Source: Sulfurimonas sp. RIFOXYD12_FULL_33_39
GTDB lineage: Bacteria; Campylobacterota; Campylobacteria; Campylobacterales; Sulfurimonadaceae
Direction: 5' to 3'
Assembly (NCBI GenBank): GCA_001829785.1
Contig: MICF01000003.1
Location: 234,586-298,585 of the forward strand
Length of the DNA stretch: 64,000 nucleotides
Part shown: positions 26,964 to 37,105 of the stretch, piece after piece
How positions within the stretch are numbered: the stretch's first letter is position 1
Layout of the letters: each line of letters begins with the position of its first letter
Notes under the pieces: generated by a model
Told to the model about the DNA's origin: nothing
Databases searched by the model: none
Seen by the model: the letters and a program-made list of their open reading frames with translations, nothing else
Program-made: the position numbers and the translations under genes

Positions 26964-28961
26964 ATGCAAGACAAAGATAATAAAAACAGAGATAGTAACT
27001 TTTTTAATAAAAACCCGTTAATAACTTTTGCAATATTTTCTGTAGTAATTATTTTGCTCTTTAAGGCTTTAATAGGCGAAAATAGCACTTCATCTGAAGG
27101 AGCTGTTGTAGGGAATAAAAGAGCTAAGCAGATAAGTTATTCAGAACTTAAATCATTAATATCATCTAAAAGTTTGAAAAAAGTTGATATAGGGCAGAGC
27201 TATATAAAAGCTTATGGCGCTGATAATCAAACACTTTACACAACCAGAATTGTTCCTAGTGATGCAAAACTGACAGAAGGATTAGACAAACAAGGTATAG
27301 AATATACGGGCTTTAGCGAAACGAATTGGTTTACAGAGATGTTTGGATGGCTATTTCCATTTTTAATTATTATAGCTATTTGGATGTTTTTTGCTGGCAG
27401 AATGCAAAAAAGTATGGGCAGCGGTATTTTGGGAATGGGTACGTCTAAAAAGATGATTAACTCTGAAAAACCAAAAACAAAATTTGATGATGTAGCTGGA
27501 GTAGAAGAGGCAAAAGAGGAAGTTCAAGAAATTGTTGACTTTTTAAAATATCCTGGACGATATGTTGAAATAGGTGCAAAAATTCCAAAAGGTGTATTGT
27601 TGGTTGGAAGCCCAGGTACTGGTAAAACACTTTTAGCAAAAGCAGTTGCAGGTGAAGCAGACGTTCCATTTTTCTCGGTTAGCGGTTCTAGTTTTATAGA
27701 GATGTTTGTAGGAGTAGGTGCAGCTCGTGTTCGTGATCTTTTTGAACAGGCTAAAAAAGATGCTCCTAGTATAATATTTATCGATGAGATAGACGCAATA
27801 GGAAAGAGTCGTGCAGCCGGTGCGAATATGGGCGGAAACGACGAAAGAGAACAAACTCTTAATCAGCTTTTAGCAGAAATGGATGGGTTTGGAACAGACA
27901 CCCCAGTAATTATTTTAGCAGCAACAAATAGACCTGAAATTCTTGATCAAGCACTTTTGCGTCCGGGACGTTTTGATAGACAAGTATTGGTTGACAAACC
28001 TGATTTTGAAGGTCGTATAAAAATTTTAAAAGTACATGTTAAAGGCGTTAAGATGAACGCTGATGTAGATCTTGAGGAAGTGGCGCGTTTAACTGCCGGT
28101 TTAGCTGGTGCAGATTTGGCAAATATCGTCAATGAGGCGGCTCTTTTAGCAGGTAGAAAAAGTCAAAAAAGTGTAACTCAAAAAGATCTTTATGAAGCCG
28201 TTGAGAGAGCTTTGGCAGGACTTGCTAAAAAATCTCGTCGTATTAATCCGAAAGAGAAAAAAATAGTTGCATATCATGAAAGCGGACACGCCTTGATGGC
28301 TGAAACTACCGTAGGTGCCAAAAAAGTATCTAAAGTGTCAATTGTACCTCGTGGTTTAGCAGCACTTGGATATACGCTAAATACTCCAGAAGAAAATAAA
28401 TTTATGGCTCAAAAATATGAACTTTGGGCAGAGGTAGATGTTCTTTTGGGCGGTCGTGCGGCTGAGGAAGTATTTATCGGTGAAATCTCTACCGGAGCAG
28501 GAAACGATTTGGAGAGAGCTACGGATATTATAAAATCTATGGTTCAAACTTACGGTATGAGTGATGTTGCAGGTCTTATGGTCTTAGAAAAAACTAGACA
28601 CTCATTTTTAGGCGGAGGTAATCAAGCTTCTAGAGAGTATAGCGATAAAATGGCAGAAGCAATGGACGAGTTTATTAAGCTTTCACTTCAAGAAAGGTAC
28701 GGTAATGTCGTAAAAAGACTTCAAGAGTATAAGCAAGCCATAGAAGATATCGTAAAGCTTTTGTATAAAAAAGAGAATATTACAGGTGAAGAAGTTAGAG
28801 ATATAATTATAAATTTTGAAAAAGATAATGGATTGGAGTCTAAAGTAAATATTGTCGTTGATGATATTGAAGAGGAGCTAAAAGCTGACGCGAAAATGGT
28901 AGAAAATGACAAAAATAAAGAAGATATAAATAATACCAAAGAGGAATCAGATGAAAAATAA
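26964..28961 (+). CDS. ftsH: ATP-dependent zinc metalloprotease FtsH
   Basis: Membrane-anchored AAA+ protease that degrades misfolded membrane proteins and short-lived regulators such as those of lipid A synthesis. The product is 665 residues. Two transmembrane segments (about 17-35 and 125-145) flank a periplasmic domain. The AAA module has Walker A GSPGTGKT (the usual second Pro is Ser), Walker [12 protein letters not shown], pore loop [12 protein letters not shown] and second-region-of-homology [19 protein letters not shown]. The protease domain has HESGH (zinc site) and a later Asp in [11 protein letters not shown]. An acidic tail follows. It overlaps the next gene by 11 bases. Confidence 0.97.
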   Translation: MQDKDNKNRDSNFFNKNPLITFAIFSVVIILLFKALIGENSTSSEGAVVGNKRAKQISYSELKSLISSKSLKKVDIGQSYIKAYGADNQTLYTTRIVPSDAKLTEGLDKQGIEYTGFSETNWFTEMFGWLFPFLIIIAIWMFFAGRMQKSMGSGILGMGTSKKMINSEKPKTKFDDVAGVEEAKEEVQEIVDFLKYPGRYVEIGAKIPKGVLLVGSPGTGKTLLAKAVAGEADVPFFSVSGSSFIEMFVGVGAARVRDLFEQAKKDAPSIIFIDEIDAIGKSRAAGANMGGNDEREQTLNQLLAEMDGFGTDTPVIILAATNRPEILDQALLRPGRFDRQVLVDKPDFEGRIKILKVHVKGVKMNADVDLEEVARLTAGLAGADLANIVNEAALLAGRKSQKSVTQKDLYEAVERALAGLAKKSRRINPKEKKIVAYHESGHALMAETTVGAKKVSKVSIVPRGLAALGYTLNTPEENKFMAQKYELWAEVDVLLGGRAAEEVFIGEISTGAGNDLERATDIIKSMVQTYGMSDVAGLMVLEKTRHSFLGGGNQASREYSDKMAEAMDEFIKLSLQERYGNVVKRLQEYKQAIEDIVKLLYKKENITGEEVRDIIINFEKDNGLESKVNIVVDDIEEELKADAKMVENDKNKEDINNTKEESDEK

Positions 28962-29607
28962 TCTTTTGCCGATAGCTAAAGAGGGTTGGAATTATCTATT
29001 TGTGGCTCTATTGGCATTTTTTGTTTTTACAATTCTTGATTTAGATTTTCTACAATTTTTAGCTTTTTTAGCAACTTTTGCATTTATTTTTGTATTTAGA
29101 AATCCAGAAAGAGAAACTATGCTTTATCAGGAAAATAGTGTAGTTAGTCCCGTTGATGGAACCATAATCTCTATTGAAGAACTTCGTACTGATGGAACTT
29201 ATGGATACAAAATTGAGATAGATGGCAGTTATTTAAATGTGTCTCTTCTTAGGGTTCCTTTTACCTCATCTTTAGAGCATATTGAAGTTAACAAAGGTGC
29301 CAGACTTTCTTCTTTAAGCCCTCTCTCAAAGCATATTAATGAAAATTCAGAACTTGTATTTAATGATAAAAAGTCATTAAACAGTCTGAAAATAATACAT
29401 AAATTAAAGCAAAGTTTTAAAAGCATAGATATAGATATAATAAAATCTCAAAATATGTTGCAAGGTTCAAGGTACGGGCTTATGGTAGATGGAGTTACGA
29501 CTATATATCTGCCTGAAAATTTCAGATTAAATATAACAGTTGGCAGTGAACTGATAGCTTCTGAGACACTTATAGGTTATTTTACTAACGAAAATAAAAG
29601 CAAATAA
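28951..29607 (+). CDS. Phosphatidylserine decarboxylase-like membrane protein, active site missing
   Basis: A 218-residue protein related to the short (type II-like) phosphatidylserine decarboxylases: two N-terminal hydrophobic segments (about 15-50), then FRNPERE and SPVDGTIISI, both family-typical. However, the expected (S/D)VHVNRxP block reads LNVSLLRVP, so the catalytic His is gone, and the GS self-cleavage site expected after the GxR(Y/F)GL segment is replaced (GSRYGLMVDGVTTIYLP; only the upstream GSR, aligned with GQR of active enzymes, has Ser). It therefore cannot mature by pyruvoyl formation in the usual way. A Psd-related membrane protein after ftsH is, from memory, conserved in Campylobacter, where pssA follows; pssA is absent here. 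Role unknown. Confidence 0.75.
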   Translation: MKNNLLPIAKEGWNYLFVALLAFFVFTILDLDFLQFLAFLATFAFIFVFRNPERETMLYQENSVVSPVDGTIISIEELRTDGTYGYKIEIDGSYLNVSLLRVPFTSSLEHIEVNKGARLSSLSPLSKHINENSELVFNDKKSLNSLKIIHKLKQSFKSIDIDIIKSQNMLQGSRYGLMVDGVTTIYLPENFRLNITVGSELIASETLIGYFTNENKSK

Positions 29608-29614
29608 TATAATG

Positions 29615-29638
29615 ACAGGAGTAAAAATTTACTTCTGT
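29615..29638. terminator. Bidirectional terminator-like hairpin between convergent genes
   Basis: ACAGGAGTAAA (29615-29625) pairs with TTTACTTCTGT (29628-29638) with one mismatch. It lies between the stops of the Psd-like gene and the convergent TPR gene and includes the last codons of the latter. Confidence 0.5.
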
Positions 29639-31974
29639 GATTGCTGTGACTGACTCTTTTCAAACATCAATTTATCAGTATCGATATAAAAATTGAAATA
29701 TTCCGAATTGAAATTACTCTTATTTATTTTTGATAGTTGAATAACTGCTCCCTTATTGTTTTTACTTTCTATATATAGAAGACCAAGAGCATATCTACTT
29801 TCAAGATGGTTTGGATTTTTCATTTTTGACAACTCTAAAAGGGCAATAGCATTTGCATGATGATTTGCGGCGGTTGACGCAACGGCACCTAAAAATAGAG
29901 TTTGAGAATCTCTTACTTTTAAATCGTCTATTAAACTGTTGTATAGTGTATAAGACTCTTCGTAGGCATTGTCATAAAGTGACGCAAGTGCTAATGTACT
30001 TGTTAATTCATGAGGTTGTTCTGTTGTTGATGCTAATGCTTTTTTTATCTGTTCTCGCAAGAAATATAATCTTCCTGTTATTAAATTTTGTTGAATATAT
30101 AAATATCTTGTAACATGTGTGCCAAAATATAAGTCATTAAAATTTAACTCTTGCATTTTTAAATAGTGCGCAACCTCTTTTGCATACTCTTTTTGGTTAA
30201 GTTTATTAAAGTTTGCATCTATGTACATTAAGTGTGGCAAAATCTCATTTGGAAGAAGAATTGCAAGTTTACTTGCCGATTTTTGTGCCTCTTCTATATT
30301 ATTTTGTTTAAGTGCTATTATAATATCTAGTGCTAGATAAAGAGGTTTTTGTTGATAATTTTTATCTAACCAATCTGCAGTAGCTAAAATATTGTCTTCA
30401 CTAATAAAGAGCAATGTTTTGCACAAATCAATCTCTTCAGAAGACTCCTCCTCTGAGATTGTATCTTTTACAATTGATAACAGTTTAGGATTCTCTTTGT
30501 TAATTAGTTGAGAGGTCATAACGGCGTATATGCCGGAAAGATAATTTTTTGCATCTAAATTGTATGAGCGTAAAAAGTGTTTATGCGCATCTACCATATT
30601 TCCCATTTGAGCATACGTTAAAGCCAAATCATAGTGCAAAATGGAGTGTTTAGGCTGTATCTCAACCAATTTTTGAAGTATTTCGTTTGCTTCTCTTAAC
30701 TTAAAGGATAACGCTCTTTTTATGGCATTTACTATCCCTAAATTTACATTAGAAGAGGAAGAGCTTTTTGTCAGGTACTCCTCTGCAGAGTTTACATTAT
30801 CAATAAATATATTTGCAGTCCCCTTCCTTATATAGCTTATTGTTTGATTAGCATTAAATACTTTATATGGTGAAAAATAAAATATTTTTTGATAATTAAT
30901 CTCTTTTGATTCAATAATAATATCTCTATAACGCTTTTGAGCTAGATCTTGATTAAAAAGTGAATCTTTCAAATTTACTTTAATAGGATACGGTTGATAT
31001 GCTTTTTCTCCAAACATGTCAGTTGCATTTTCTATCTCTTTAGCAGCTTCTTGTACTTGACCGGCTTTTAGTTCTGTATATCCAAGTGCTATTTGAGATT
31101 TCATAGGTTCTATATTATTTTTAATGGCGTCTTGAAGATGTTTTTTTGCCAATGTTAAATCACCAACCCTTGCATAAAGCAGTCCTAAGCTAAAATCATC
31201 TGTTTGCAAATTATTTTTTTCTAAACTTTCTATAGCGCTAAAATTATTATTAAATAGAGCATCTATCTTTGAGCTAAGGTCGTTCTGGACTTTTATATAC
31301 TCATCTGTAGTTGGATTTTTAAGCGCGCTTAAGGCTTCTATATAGTTGCCGTTATAGTAATTTATTAGTGAATAGTAGTATGAATACAAGGGAGATTGTC
31401 TCTCTTGAGGCAGATAAGCATATGCTAAATCTATATAATATTTGAAGCTTTTTTCATTTTGTAAATAAATTGAACAGACTGCTGCATTAATAGCGCTTAC
31501 GCATCTTTTCTCATTATTTTGTATAGCTTTTTGAAAGCTACTTAAAGCAGTTTCGTATTGGGCATCTTTAAGCTGAGCAACGCCTAAGTTATATGCAGAT
31601 ACGGCTTCGCTATAGAGTGCAATTTTTTCGTAAAGAGATAGTGCTTCGATTTTTGAGCCTGTTGAGTATAAATAGTCGGCTTTTGCAATCATATTCTCGA
31701 TTTTGCTAGGTTCTACAGGTTGTGTTATCTGCTCGTCAAGTTTCTCTTCAATACGTTTTGTTGAGACTTCGGCATCTTTTTTTTTGGAACTGTTAACAAC
31801 CAAAGAGATAATTATTATGATTAAAACTATGCCGATACCGACACCTATATACATAAGCTGTTTTTTATTTAGTAGTTTAGTTTCTTTTTCTACAGTCGGC
31901 TTATTTGAAGCAGCATAATCTAAGGCAGCATCACTGTCTTCGATAATTATTATTTCTTCTACAGCGTCCGCCAT
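29629..31974 (-). CDS. Large TPR-repeat membrane protein, function unknown
   Basis: A 781-residue protein with a short acidic N-terminal tail, one transmembrane segment at about 41-62 (MYIGVGIGIVLIIIIISLVV) and a long helical region outside the membrane. Several tetratricopeptide units are recognisable, for example SAYNLGVAQLKDAQYETALS, LGLLYARVGDLTLAKKHLQ, LHYDLALTYAQMGNMVDAHK and ESRYALGLLYIESKNNKGAV. TPR proteins are interaction scaffolds. The protein is probably periplasmic with the N-terminus inside. A large TPR gene beside serS matches my memory of Campylobacter and Helicobacter, so it is likely a conserved phylum-specific protein. Not PflA, whose N-terminus differs. It is 42 bases downstream of serS. 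Confidence 0.8.
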   Translation of the reverse strand: MADAVEEIIIIEDSDAALDYAASNKPTVEKETKLLNKKQLMYIGVGIGIVLIIIIISLVVNSSKKKDAEVSTKRIEEKLDEQITQPVEPSKIENMIAKADYLYSTGSKIEALSLYEKIALYSEAVSAYNLGVAQLKDAQYETALSSFQKAIQNNEKRCVSAINAAVCSIYLQNEKSFKYYIDLAYAYLPQERQSPLYSYYYSLINYYNGNYIEALSALKNPTTDEYIKVQNDLSSKIDALFNNNFSAIESLEKNNLQTDDFSLGLLYARVGDLTLAKKHLQDAIKNNIEPMKSQIALGYTELKAGQVQEAAKEIENATDMFGEKAYQPYPIKVNLKDSLFNQDLAQKRYRDIIIESKEINYQKIFYFSPYKVFNANQTISYIRKGTANIFIDNVNSAEEYLTKSSSSSNVNLGIVNAIKRALSFKLREANEILQKLVEIQPKHSILHYDLALTYAQMGNMVDAHKHFLRSYNLDAKNYLSGIYAVMTSQLINKENPKLLSIVKDTISEEESSEEIDLCKTLLFISEDNILATADWLDKNYQQKPLYLALDIIIALKQNNIEEAQKSASKLAILLPNEILPHLMYIDANFNKLNQKEYAKEVAHYLKMQELNFNDLYFGTHVTRYLYIQQNLITGRLYFLREQIKKALASTTEQPHELTSTLALASLYDNAYEESYTLYNSLIDDLKVRDSQTLFLGAVASTAANHHANAIALLELSKMKNPNHLESRYALGLLYIESKNNKGAVIQLSKINKSNFNSEYFNFYIDTDKLMFEKSQSQQSQK

Positions 31975-32016
31975 CTCTTACCTTGTTTTTTATATTTATA
32001 GCAAAAAAAGTACCAT

Positions 32017-33264
32017 TTAGTTTATGTAGGGTTCAAGTATTTTTGGGATAGTGATACTTCCGTCTTCATTTTGGAAGTTTTCCATAATAGCTACCAACGT
32101 TCTTCCTACGGCAAGAGATGAACCGTTAAGTGTATGAACTAATGTATTGTTTTTGCCGTCTTTATAACGAATCTTTGCACGTCTTGCTTGAAAATCTCTT
32201 GTATTTGAAACAGAACTAATTTCTCTATATCTGTTTTGTCCCGGTAGCCATACTTCTAAATCAACTGTCTTAGCCGCACCAAATCCCAAATCACCGCAAC
32301 AAAGTGTAACAAGTCTGTGAGGTAGTTCAAGAGCAGAAAGCAAATCGGACGCAGTCCCCACCATTTCATTAAAAATAATATCACTCTCATCCGGTTTAGA
32401 TATAGCAACGAGTTCAACTTTGTGAAACTGATGCTGTCTTATCATACCCCTAGTATCACGTCCTGCTGCACCTGCTTCTTTTCTAAAACATGATGTGTAT
32501 GCCGTCATTTTAATAGGAAGCATATCAGGAGATAAAATTTCATCTTGATAGAGGTTCGTTACGGGAACTTCTGCCGTCGGGATTAAAAAAAGTTCTTGGT
32601 CTTGTAGTTTATATAAATCATCTTCAAATTTTGGAAGCTGTCCAGTTCCCTCTAGTGCAGCTCTGTTTACGATTGAAGGTACGCTAACCTCTTGGAATCC
32701 TCTTTTTGAGTTAAAATTCAGCATGAAGTTAATAAGTGCGCGTTCTAGTTTGGCACCCATACCAAAAGAGACACTAAAACGGCTAGTTGCCAGTTTTACA
32801 CCACGTTCAAAATCAATCCATCCGTTTTGTTCGGCTAGTTCCCAATGCTCTTTTGGAGTAAATGTAAACTCTTTTGGAGATAAAACTCTTTTAATTTCTA
32901 CATTATCATTCTCATCTGCACCGTCTGGAACATCATTATCCGGTATATTGGGAATAGACATAGCAAGAGCTTCAAGATCTTCTTGTTTTGTTCTTAGAAC
33001 TTCAAGGGCATCAGTTATTTTAATCTTGTTTGCATCAACCTTCTCTTTTAATTCACTGACATCTTTGCCATCTCTTTTATAGATGCCAAACTCTTTACTC
33101 ATACTGTTTTGGTCTGCTTGAAGAGTTTCAAATTCTACTTTTGCAATTTTTAACTCTTCATTTTTTCTCTTTAACTCTTCAATAAGTTCCGCACTAACAC
33201 CTTTGCGTATAAGTTTAGCGCTAACGCTTTGAAAATCTTTTTGTAATAGCTTTAAATCAATCAT
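32017..33264 (-). CDS. serS: Seryl-tRNA synthetase
   Basis: Class II synthetase that charges tRNA-Ser (and tRNA-Sec). The product is 415 residues. The N-terminal coiled-coil arm (about 25-105) binds the tRNA long arm. The catalytic core shows motif 2 ([24 protein letters not shown]) in two parts, [15 protein letters not shown] and RQHQFHKVE, and motif 3 ([17 protein letters not shown]), plus [13 protein letters not shown]. All family features are complete. The tRNA for its product is not in the window. Confidence 0.97.
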   Translation of the reverse strand: MIDLKLLQKDFQSVSAKLIRKGVSAELIEELKRKNEELKIAKVEFETLQADQNSMSKEFGIYKRDGKDVSELKEKVDANKIKITDALEVLRTKQEDLEALAMSIPNIPDNDVPDGADENDNVEIKRVLSPKEFTFTPKEHWELAEQNGWIDFERGVKLATSRFSVSFGMGAKLERALINFMLNFNSKRGFQEVSVPSIVNRAALEGTGQLPKFEDDLYKLQDQELFLIPTAEVPVTNLYQDEILSPDMLPIKMTAYTSCFRKEAGAAGRDTRGMIRQHQFHKVELVAISKPDESDIIFNEMVGTASDLLSALELPHRLVTLCCGDLGFGAAKTVDLEVWLPGQNRYREISSVSNTRDFQARRAKIRYKDGKNNTLVHTLNGSSLAVGRTLVAIMENFQNEDGSITIPKILEPYIN

Positions 33265-33388
33265 AGTTATCCTAAAAAATAAGTAGTGAAATTATATCAA
33301 AATAAACTACTTAAGCATATTGTGCTATCTATATGTTAAAATACCATATTATTTTGTATATTACAAAGACAATATAAACAGGAAATTT

Positions 33389-35503
33389 ATGAAAAAAAAC
33401 TTTAGCACTGAAGTTGTTCTTGACTCTTTTGAGCGGCAAAATTATCTAAGACTTCAATCAGGTCTTAATAAAGCGCAGGCATTGGCACATATAGGGCATT
33501 GGGAACTTGATTTAACAGACAATAGTCTTTATTGGTCTGATGAAGTTTATCGTATTTTTGGACTTGAGCCTCAAGAATTTGGTGCTACTTACGGAGCCTT
33601 TTTAAAACATATTCATCCTGATGATGTAGGGTTGGTCAATAATACTTATATGAAATCCCTTGAAGAAAAACAGGGATATCACGTCGAACATCGTATCGTG
33701 AGAAAAGATGGAGAAGTGGGTTTTGTAGAAGAACGATGTGAGCATGAGTTTGCAAGTGATGGAAGACCACTAAAATCAATCGGTACGGTACATGATATTA
33801 CAAAGCGAAAAATTGTAGAAAATGAGCTTATTTTAGCTTCCGCCGTTTTTGAAAAGATGAAAGACGGAGTTTTAATAACGGACTCAAATCAACGAATAAT
33901 TACCATTAACAGAGCATTTAGTAAAATATCGGGATATACACTAGAAGAGATTAAAGGTAAAACACCGCATGTTCTTAGTTCAGGTTGGCATGACACTCTT
34001 TTCTATCAAAATCTATGGAGTGAAATTAATAATAATGGTCAATATAACGGAGAGATAATAGACCGTAAAAAAAACGGAGAGTTATATACGGCCGAAGTTA
34101 ATATTATAGCTTTACGCAATAAAGAGGGCGCACTGACAAACTATATATCTATAGTTAATGATATAAGCGAAAAAAAAGAGCAAGAAAAGCTTATTCACAA
34201 TTTAGCCTATTTTGACTCTCTTACGGAACTTCCAAATAGGGTACTGTTTGAAGAACGTGTTATTAGTAGAATACCTGCTTTAAAAAGAGCTAATAAGAAG
34301 ATGGCAATTCTATTTATCGATATGGATAACTTTAAAAATATCAATGATACGCTTGGGCATTTTGTAGGTGATAAATTTTTAATAGAAGTTGCAAAATCAA
34401 TCAAAACTCTTTTACGCGAAGAAGATACTCTTGCAAGATTAGGTGGAGATGAATTTACAATCATATTAGAAGATATAGGGTCTATAGTAGAGATAATTCC
34501 AATAGTTGATAGAATTATAAATAAATTTAAAACACCGGTTGAGATAGGAGACAAAGCGTTATATACCGGAATTAGTATGGGTATTAGTGTTTATCCTGAT
34601 GACGGATATACTTACGAAGAGCTAATTAAAGCTGCAGATACGGCAATGTATCATGTAAAAGAATCAGGAAAGAACAACTATCAGTTTTATAAAGAGTATA
34701 TGAACGAAAAGATAACGCAGCGTATGTTAATTGAAAATGATTTGCGTGGTGCCATAAGTAAAAATGAGTTGTTTTTAGAGTATCAGCCAAAAGTAAATTT
34801 AACTACAAAAAGTGTTTACGGTATGGAAGCGCTTATTCGTTGGAGTCACTCAAGCGTAGGACTTATAAGACCTGATATGTTTATAGGTATTGCTGAAGAT
34901 ACGGGGCAAATATCGCAAATTGGATTGTGGGTAGTAAAGCAGGCAGTTAGTGATACAAAGATACTTCACGATAACGGTAATAGACTTACGGTTTCAATAA
35001 ATGTATCTAGTAAACAGCTTGATGATGAGTCTTTTGTCGAGGATATTTGTAAAATTGTTGATGGGATTGGTCTTGAAAAGAGGTATATAGAGCTTGAAAT
35101 AACGGAGAGTCATATTATGAAAGATGTTAAAAAAGCACTCTCTATTTTAAACGAACTACATGTAAAAGGTTTCAATCTCTCTATCGATGATTTTGGAACA
35201 GGTTACTCATCACTAAGTTACATTAAAAAATTACCCGCTAAAACTATAAAGATAGACCGCAGTTTTGTACTTGATATTGATAAAGATGAAGATGACCGCT
35301 CAATTGTCGCAGCAATTATAGCAATGGCAAGATCTTTAGGCAAAGATGTTATAGCAGAGGGTTCAGAAACACAAGAACATATTGATACGTTAAAGCATTT
35401 AGATTGCAATCAAGTACAGGGATATTATTTTAGTAAACCGCTAAAAATAGATGTTTTTAAAGAATTTATACGTAATTTCAAAGGAGAAGGTAAAGCAGTT
35501 TAA
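33389..35503 (+). CDS. PAS-PAS-GGDEF-EAL c-di-GMP signalling protein
   Basis: A soluble protein of about 704 residues. Two PAS domains come first (about 25-140 with the PAC motif SIGTVHDITKRK, and 145-265 with ITTINRAFSKISGYTLEEIKG-like sequence). The GGDEF domain (about 275-440) has FIDMDNFKNINDTLGH and the active motif LARLGGDEF, with an inhibitory RxxD (REED) five residues before it. The EAL domain (about 455-700) has MEALIRW, INVSSKQL, LEITES, DDFGTGYSSLSYIKKL and AEGSET, so phosphodiesterase residues appear intact. Both synthesis and breakdown of c-di-GMP are possible. I prefer the ATG at 33389 with AGGAAA upstream; the frame is open to 33320 without a ribosome binding site. No membrane segment is seen. 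Confidence 0.93.
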   Translation: MKKNFSTEVVLDSFERQNYLRLQSGLNKAQALAHIGHWELDLTDNSLYWSDEVYRIFGLEPQEFGATYGAFLKHIHPDDVGLVNNTYMKSLEEKQGYHVEHRIVRKDGEVGFVEERCEHEFASDGRPLKSIGTVHDITKRKIVENELILASAVFEKMKDGVLITDSNQRIITINRAFSKISGYTLEEIKGKTPHVLSSGWHDTLFYQNLWSEINNNGQYNGEIIDRKKNGELYTAEVNIIALRNKEGALTNYISIVNDISEKKEQEKLIHNLAYFDSLTELPNRVLFEERVISRIPALKRANKKMAILFIDMDNFKNINDTLGHFVGDKFLIEVAKSIKTLLREEDTLARLGGDEFTIILEDIGSIVEIIPIVDRIINKFKTPVEIGDKALYTGISMGISVYPDDGYTYEELIKAADTAMYHVKESGKNNYQFYKEYMNEKITQRMLIENDLRGAISKNELFLEYQPKVNLTTKSVYGMEALIRWSHSSVGLIRPDMFIGIAEDTGQISQIGLWVVKQAVSDTKILHDNGNRLTVSINVSSKQLDDESFVEDICKIVDGIGLEKRYIELEITESHIMKDVKKALSILNELHVKGFNLSIDDFGTGYSSLSYIKKLPAKTIKIDRSFVLDIDKDEDDRSIVAAIIAMARSLGKDVIAEGSETQEHIDTLKHLDCNQVQGYYFSKPLKIDVFKEFIRNFKGEGKAV

Positions 35504-35517
35504 CATGTTAAACTGCT
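35494..35517. terminator. Perfect 24-bp palindrome at convergent stops
   Basis: The arm AGCAGTTTAACA is followed immediately by its exact reverse complement. The palindrome contains the TAA of the PAS-GGDEF-EAL gene and the last bases of the convergent MetF-family gene. It can form a hairpin on either transcript and probably terminates both. Confidence 0.55.
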
Positions 35518-36427
35518 AAACTAATATATCTTTAGCTATCTGAAACTGGTTTGCAGTCATAAGATGAATTTTTGGATGGAAAGCTTTTAGATTATCAAAG
35601 AGTTTTTTGCTGAGTTCAAATCCAACTTTATACTCTTCATTAGCTCCTTTTTCATGAGCTATCCTTAACTCCTCTATCCAATAGTCTGGAACATTAATTC
35701 CCGGAACATGTGCCGAGAGAAACTGTGCGGTTCTGAGTTTTGTAATAGGGAAAATTCCTAAAATAAGCTCTGCACCTCTGTTCTCGCTTGAACATTCTTT
35801 GTTTGCCGCCTCTTTAAGTTCTAAAAGTTGTTTTGCATTTTCTACATCATAAACAGGTTGCGTAATAATGCCTAGAGCTCCGTGTTTTATCTTTTTTTGC
35901 ATTTTCTTTTGAAGAGATTTTGGATTTTTTGCATATGAATTTACAACGGCAAAAGGGTATATCTCTTTTGGTTGATGCGATAACGGTTTTCCCGCGTAAT
36001 CTATACCGCTGTTAAAACAGGAGATTATATCAAGCAACATTGAACTGTCTGCCTCAAAAACGCCTTTTGTATGTGGTTGGTCGGATATAGTAGCAGGATC
36101 ACCAGTTAAGGCTAAAATAGCTCTTACATCTACTTCGTTTGCTCCAAGAAGGTCGGATTGAAGAGCAATTTTATTTCTATCGCGCATACTCATTGTAGCA
36201 ATAACGGGTTTGTTAAATCTATCTTGAAGCAATTTTGCTCCAAAAAGAGAGTTGTATTTTAATTTTGCTAGAGGATTGTCAGTAGTTGTAAAACCGTCTA
36301 TTAATTTATCAAGCCCAAGCTCTGCAATTTTATCAACAATCGGAGAAAAAACAGGAGAGTGTGCAGGTGTAGTCTCAAGCGTAATGTATGTATGGTTTTT
36401 TAATTTATTTATTAGTTCATCAAACAA
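35516..36427 (-). CDS. Methylenetetrahydrofolate reductase family protein
   Basis: Flavin-dependent TIM-barrel protein of about 303 residues that likely reduces methylene-THF to methyl-THF for methionine synthesis. Visible features are YITLETTPAHSPVFSPI (catalytic Glu region), DGFTTTDNPLAKLKYNSLFGA, ILALTGDP (FAD/folate loop), ALGIITQPVYDVENAKQLL and LGIFPITKLRTAQFL. The sequence is more divergent than typical MetF, so a related folate-dependent role is possible. Both candidate starts are TTG: 36427, with AGGA six bases upstream, and 36457, which lies inside the predicted -10 of this gene; I choose 36427. It is divergent from serB. Confidence 0.78.
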   Translation of the reverse strand: MFDELINKLKNHTYITLETTPAHSPVFSPIVDKIAELGLDKLIDGFTTTDNPLAKLKYNSLFGAKLLQDRFNKPVIATMSMRDRNKIALQSDLLGANEVDVRAILALTGDPATISDQPHTKGVFEADSSMLLDIISCFNSGIDYAGKPLSHQPKEIYPFAVVNSYAKNPKSLQKKMQKKIKHGALGIITQPVYDVENAKQLLELKEAANKECSSENRGAELILGIFPITKLRTAQFLSAHVPGINVPDYWIEELRIAHEKGANEEYKVGFELSKKLFDNLKAFHPKIHLMTANQFQIAKDILV

Positions 36428-36444
36428 AAAGCATCCTAAATGGG

Positions 36445-36462
36445 TATAATTGCACAATTATA
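36445..36462. promoter_or_regulatory. Overlapping divergent -10 elements (serB and MetF-family gene)
   Basis: TATAATTGCACAATTATA is symmetrical: a TATAAT reads rightward at 36445-36450 for serB and leftward at 36462-36457 for the MetF-family gene. The arms are 8 bases around a CA centre. Transcription in the two directions would start within a few bases of the opposite -10, so the promoters probably exclude each other. Confidence 0.55.
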
Positions 36463-36481
36463 ACTAAAGAGAGAAGAATAT

Positions 36482-37105
36482 ATGCTAAAACTGGCTGTTT
36501 TTGATTTTGACTCTACGCTTATGGACGGCGAGACAATAGATTTTTTTGCTGAAGAACTCGGACTCGGTGAACAGGTAAGCAAGATAACCGAAGCCGCAAT
36601 GAGCGGAGAGCTTGATTTTTTTGAATCGCTTCAACAAAGAGTAGGGCTTTTAAAAGGTTTGGATTATAGTGTAGTTGAAAAAATTAGTCATAATCTTCCT
36701 TACATGAAGGGTGCTCGCGAAACAATTGCCGAACTTAAATCAAGAGGCATGAAGGTGGTTTGTTTTAGCGGTGGATTTAGAAGTGCAACAGGATATGCAA
36801 AGGGTATTTTGGGATTTGATGCAGATTTCTCAAACGTCTTACACCATAAAAATCAAAAACTAAGCGGTCTTGTAGGCGGAGATATGATGTTTAACTACTC
36901 GAAAGGCGATATGTTGATACGCTTACAAGGTTTATTAGGTGTCTCCGAGAGTGAAACTTTGGTGTGCGGAGACGGTGCAAATGACCTTTCTATGTTTGCA
37001 CATGCAGGGACAAGAGTCGCTTTTTGTGCAAGAGAAATCTTGAAAAAAGAGGCAAATATTATAGTCGAAATAAAAGACTTAACACAAATATTGGAGAAAA
37101 TTTAA
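36482..37105 (+). CDS. serB: Phosphoserine phosphatase
   Basis: Haloacid dehalogenase-family enzyme that removes phosphate from phosphoserine, the last step of serine synthesis. The product is 207 residues, matching SerB without the N-terminal ACT extension. Motif I is VFDFDSTLMDGETID (nucleophile Asp8, acid Asp10), motif II VVCFSGGF, motif III Lys in FNYSKGDML, and motif IV VCGDGANDLSMF. All catalytic residues are present. The stop overlaps the next start (TAATG). Confidence 0.95.
   Translation: MLKLAVFDFDSTLMDGETIDFFAEELGLGEQVSKITEAAMSGELDFFESLQQRVGLLKGLDYSVVEKISHNLPYMKGARETIAELKSRGMKVVCFSGGFRSATGYAKGILGFDADFSNVLHHKNQKLSGLVGGDMMFNYSKGDMLIRLQGLLGVSESETLVCGDGANDLSMFAHAGTRVAFCAREILKKEANIIVEIKDLTQILEKI

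Noticed and set aside
36428..36457. Upstream TTG start of the MetF-family gene
   Set aside because: It coincides with the predicted -10 box of this gene; the TTG at 36427 has AGGA at the right distance.
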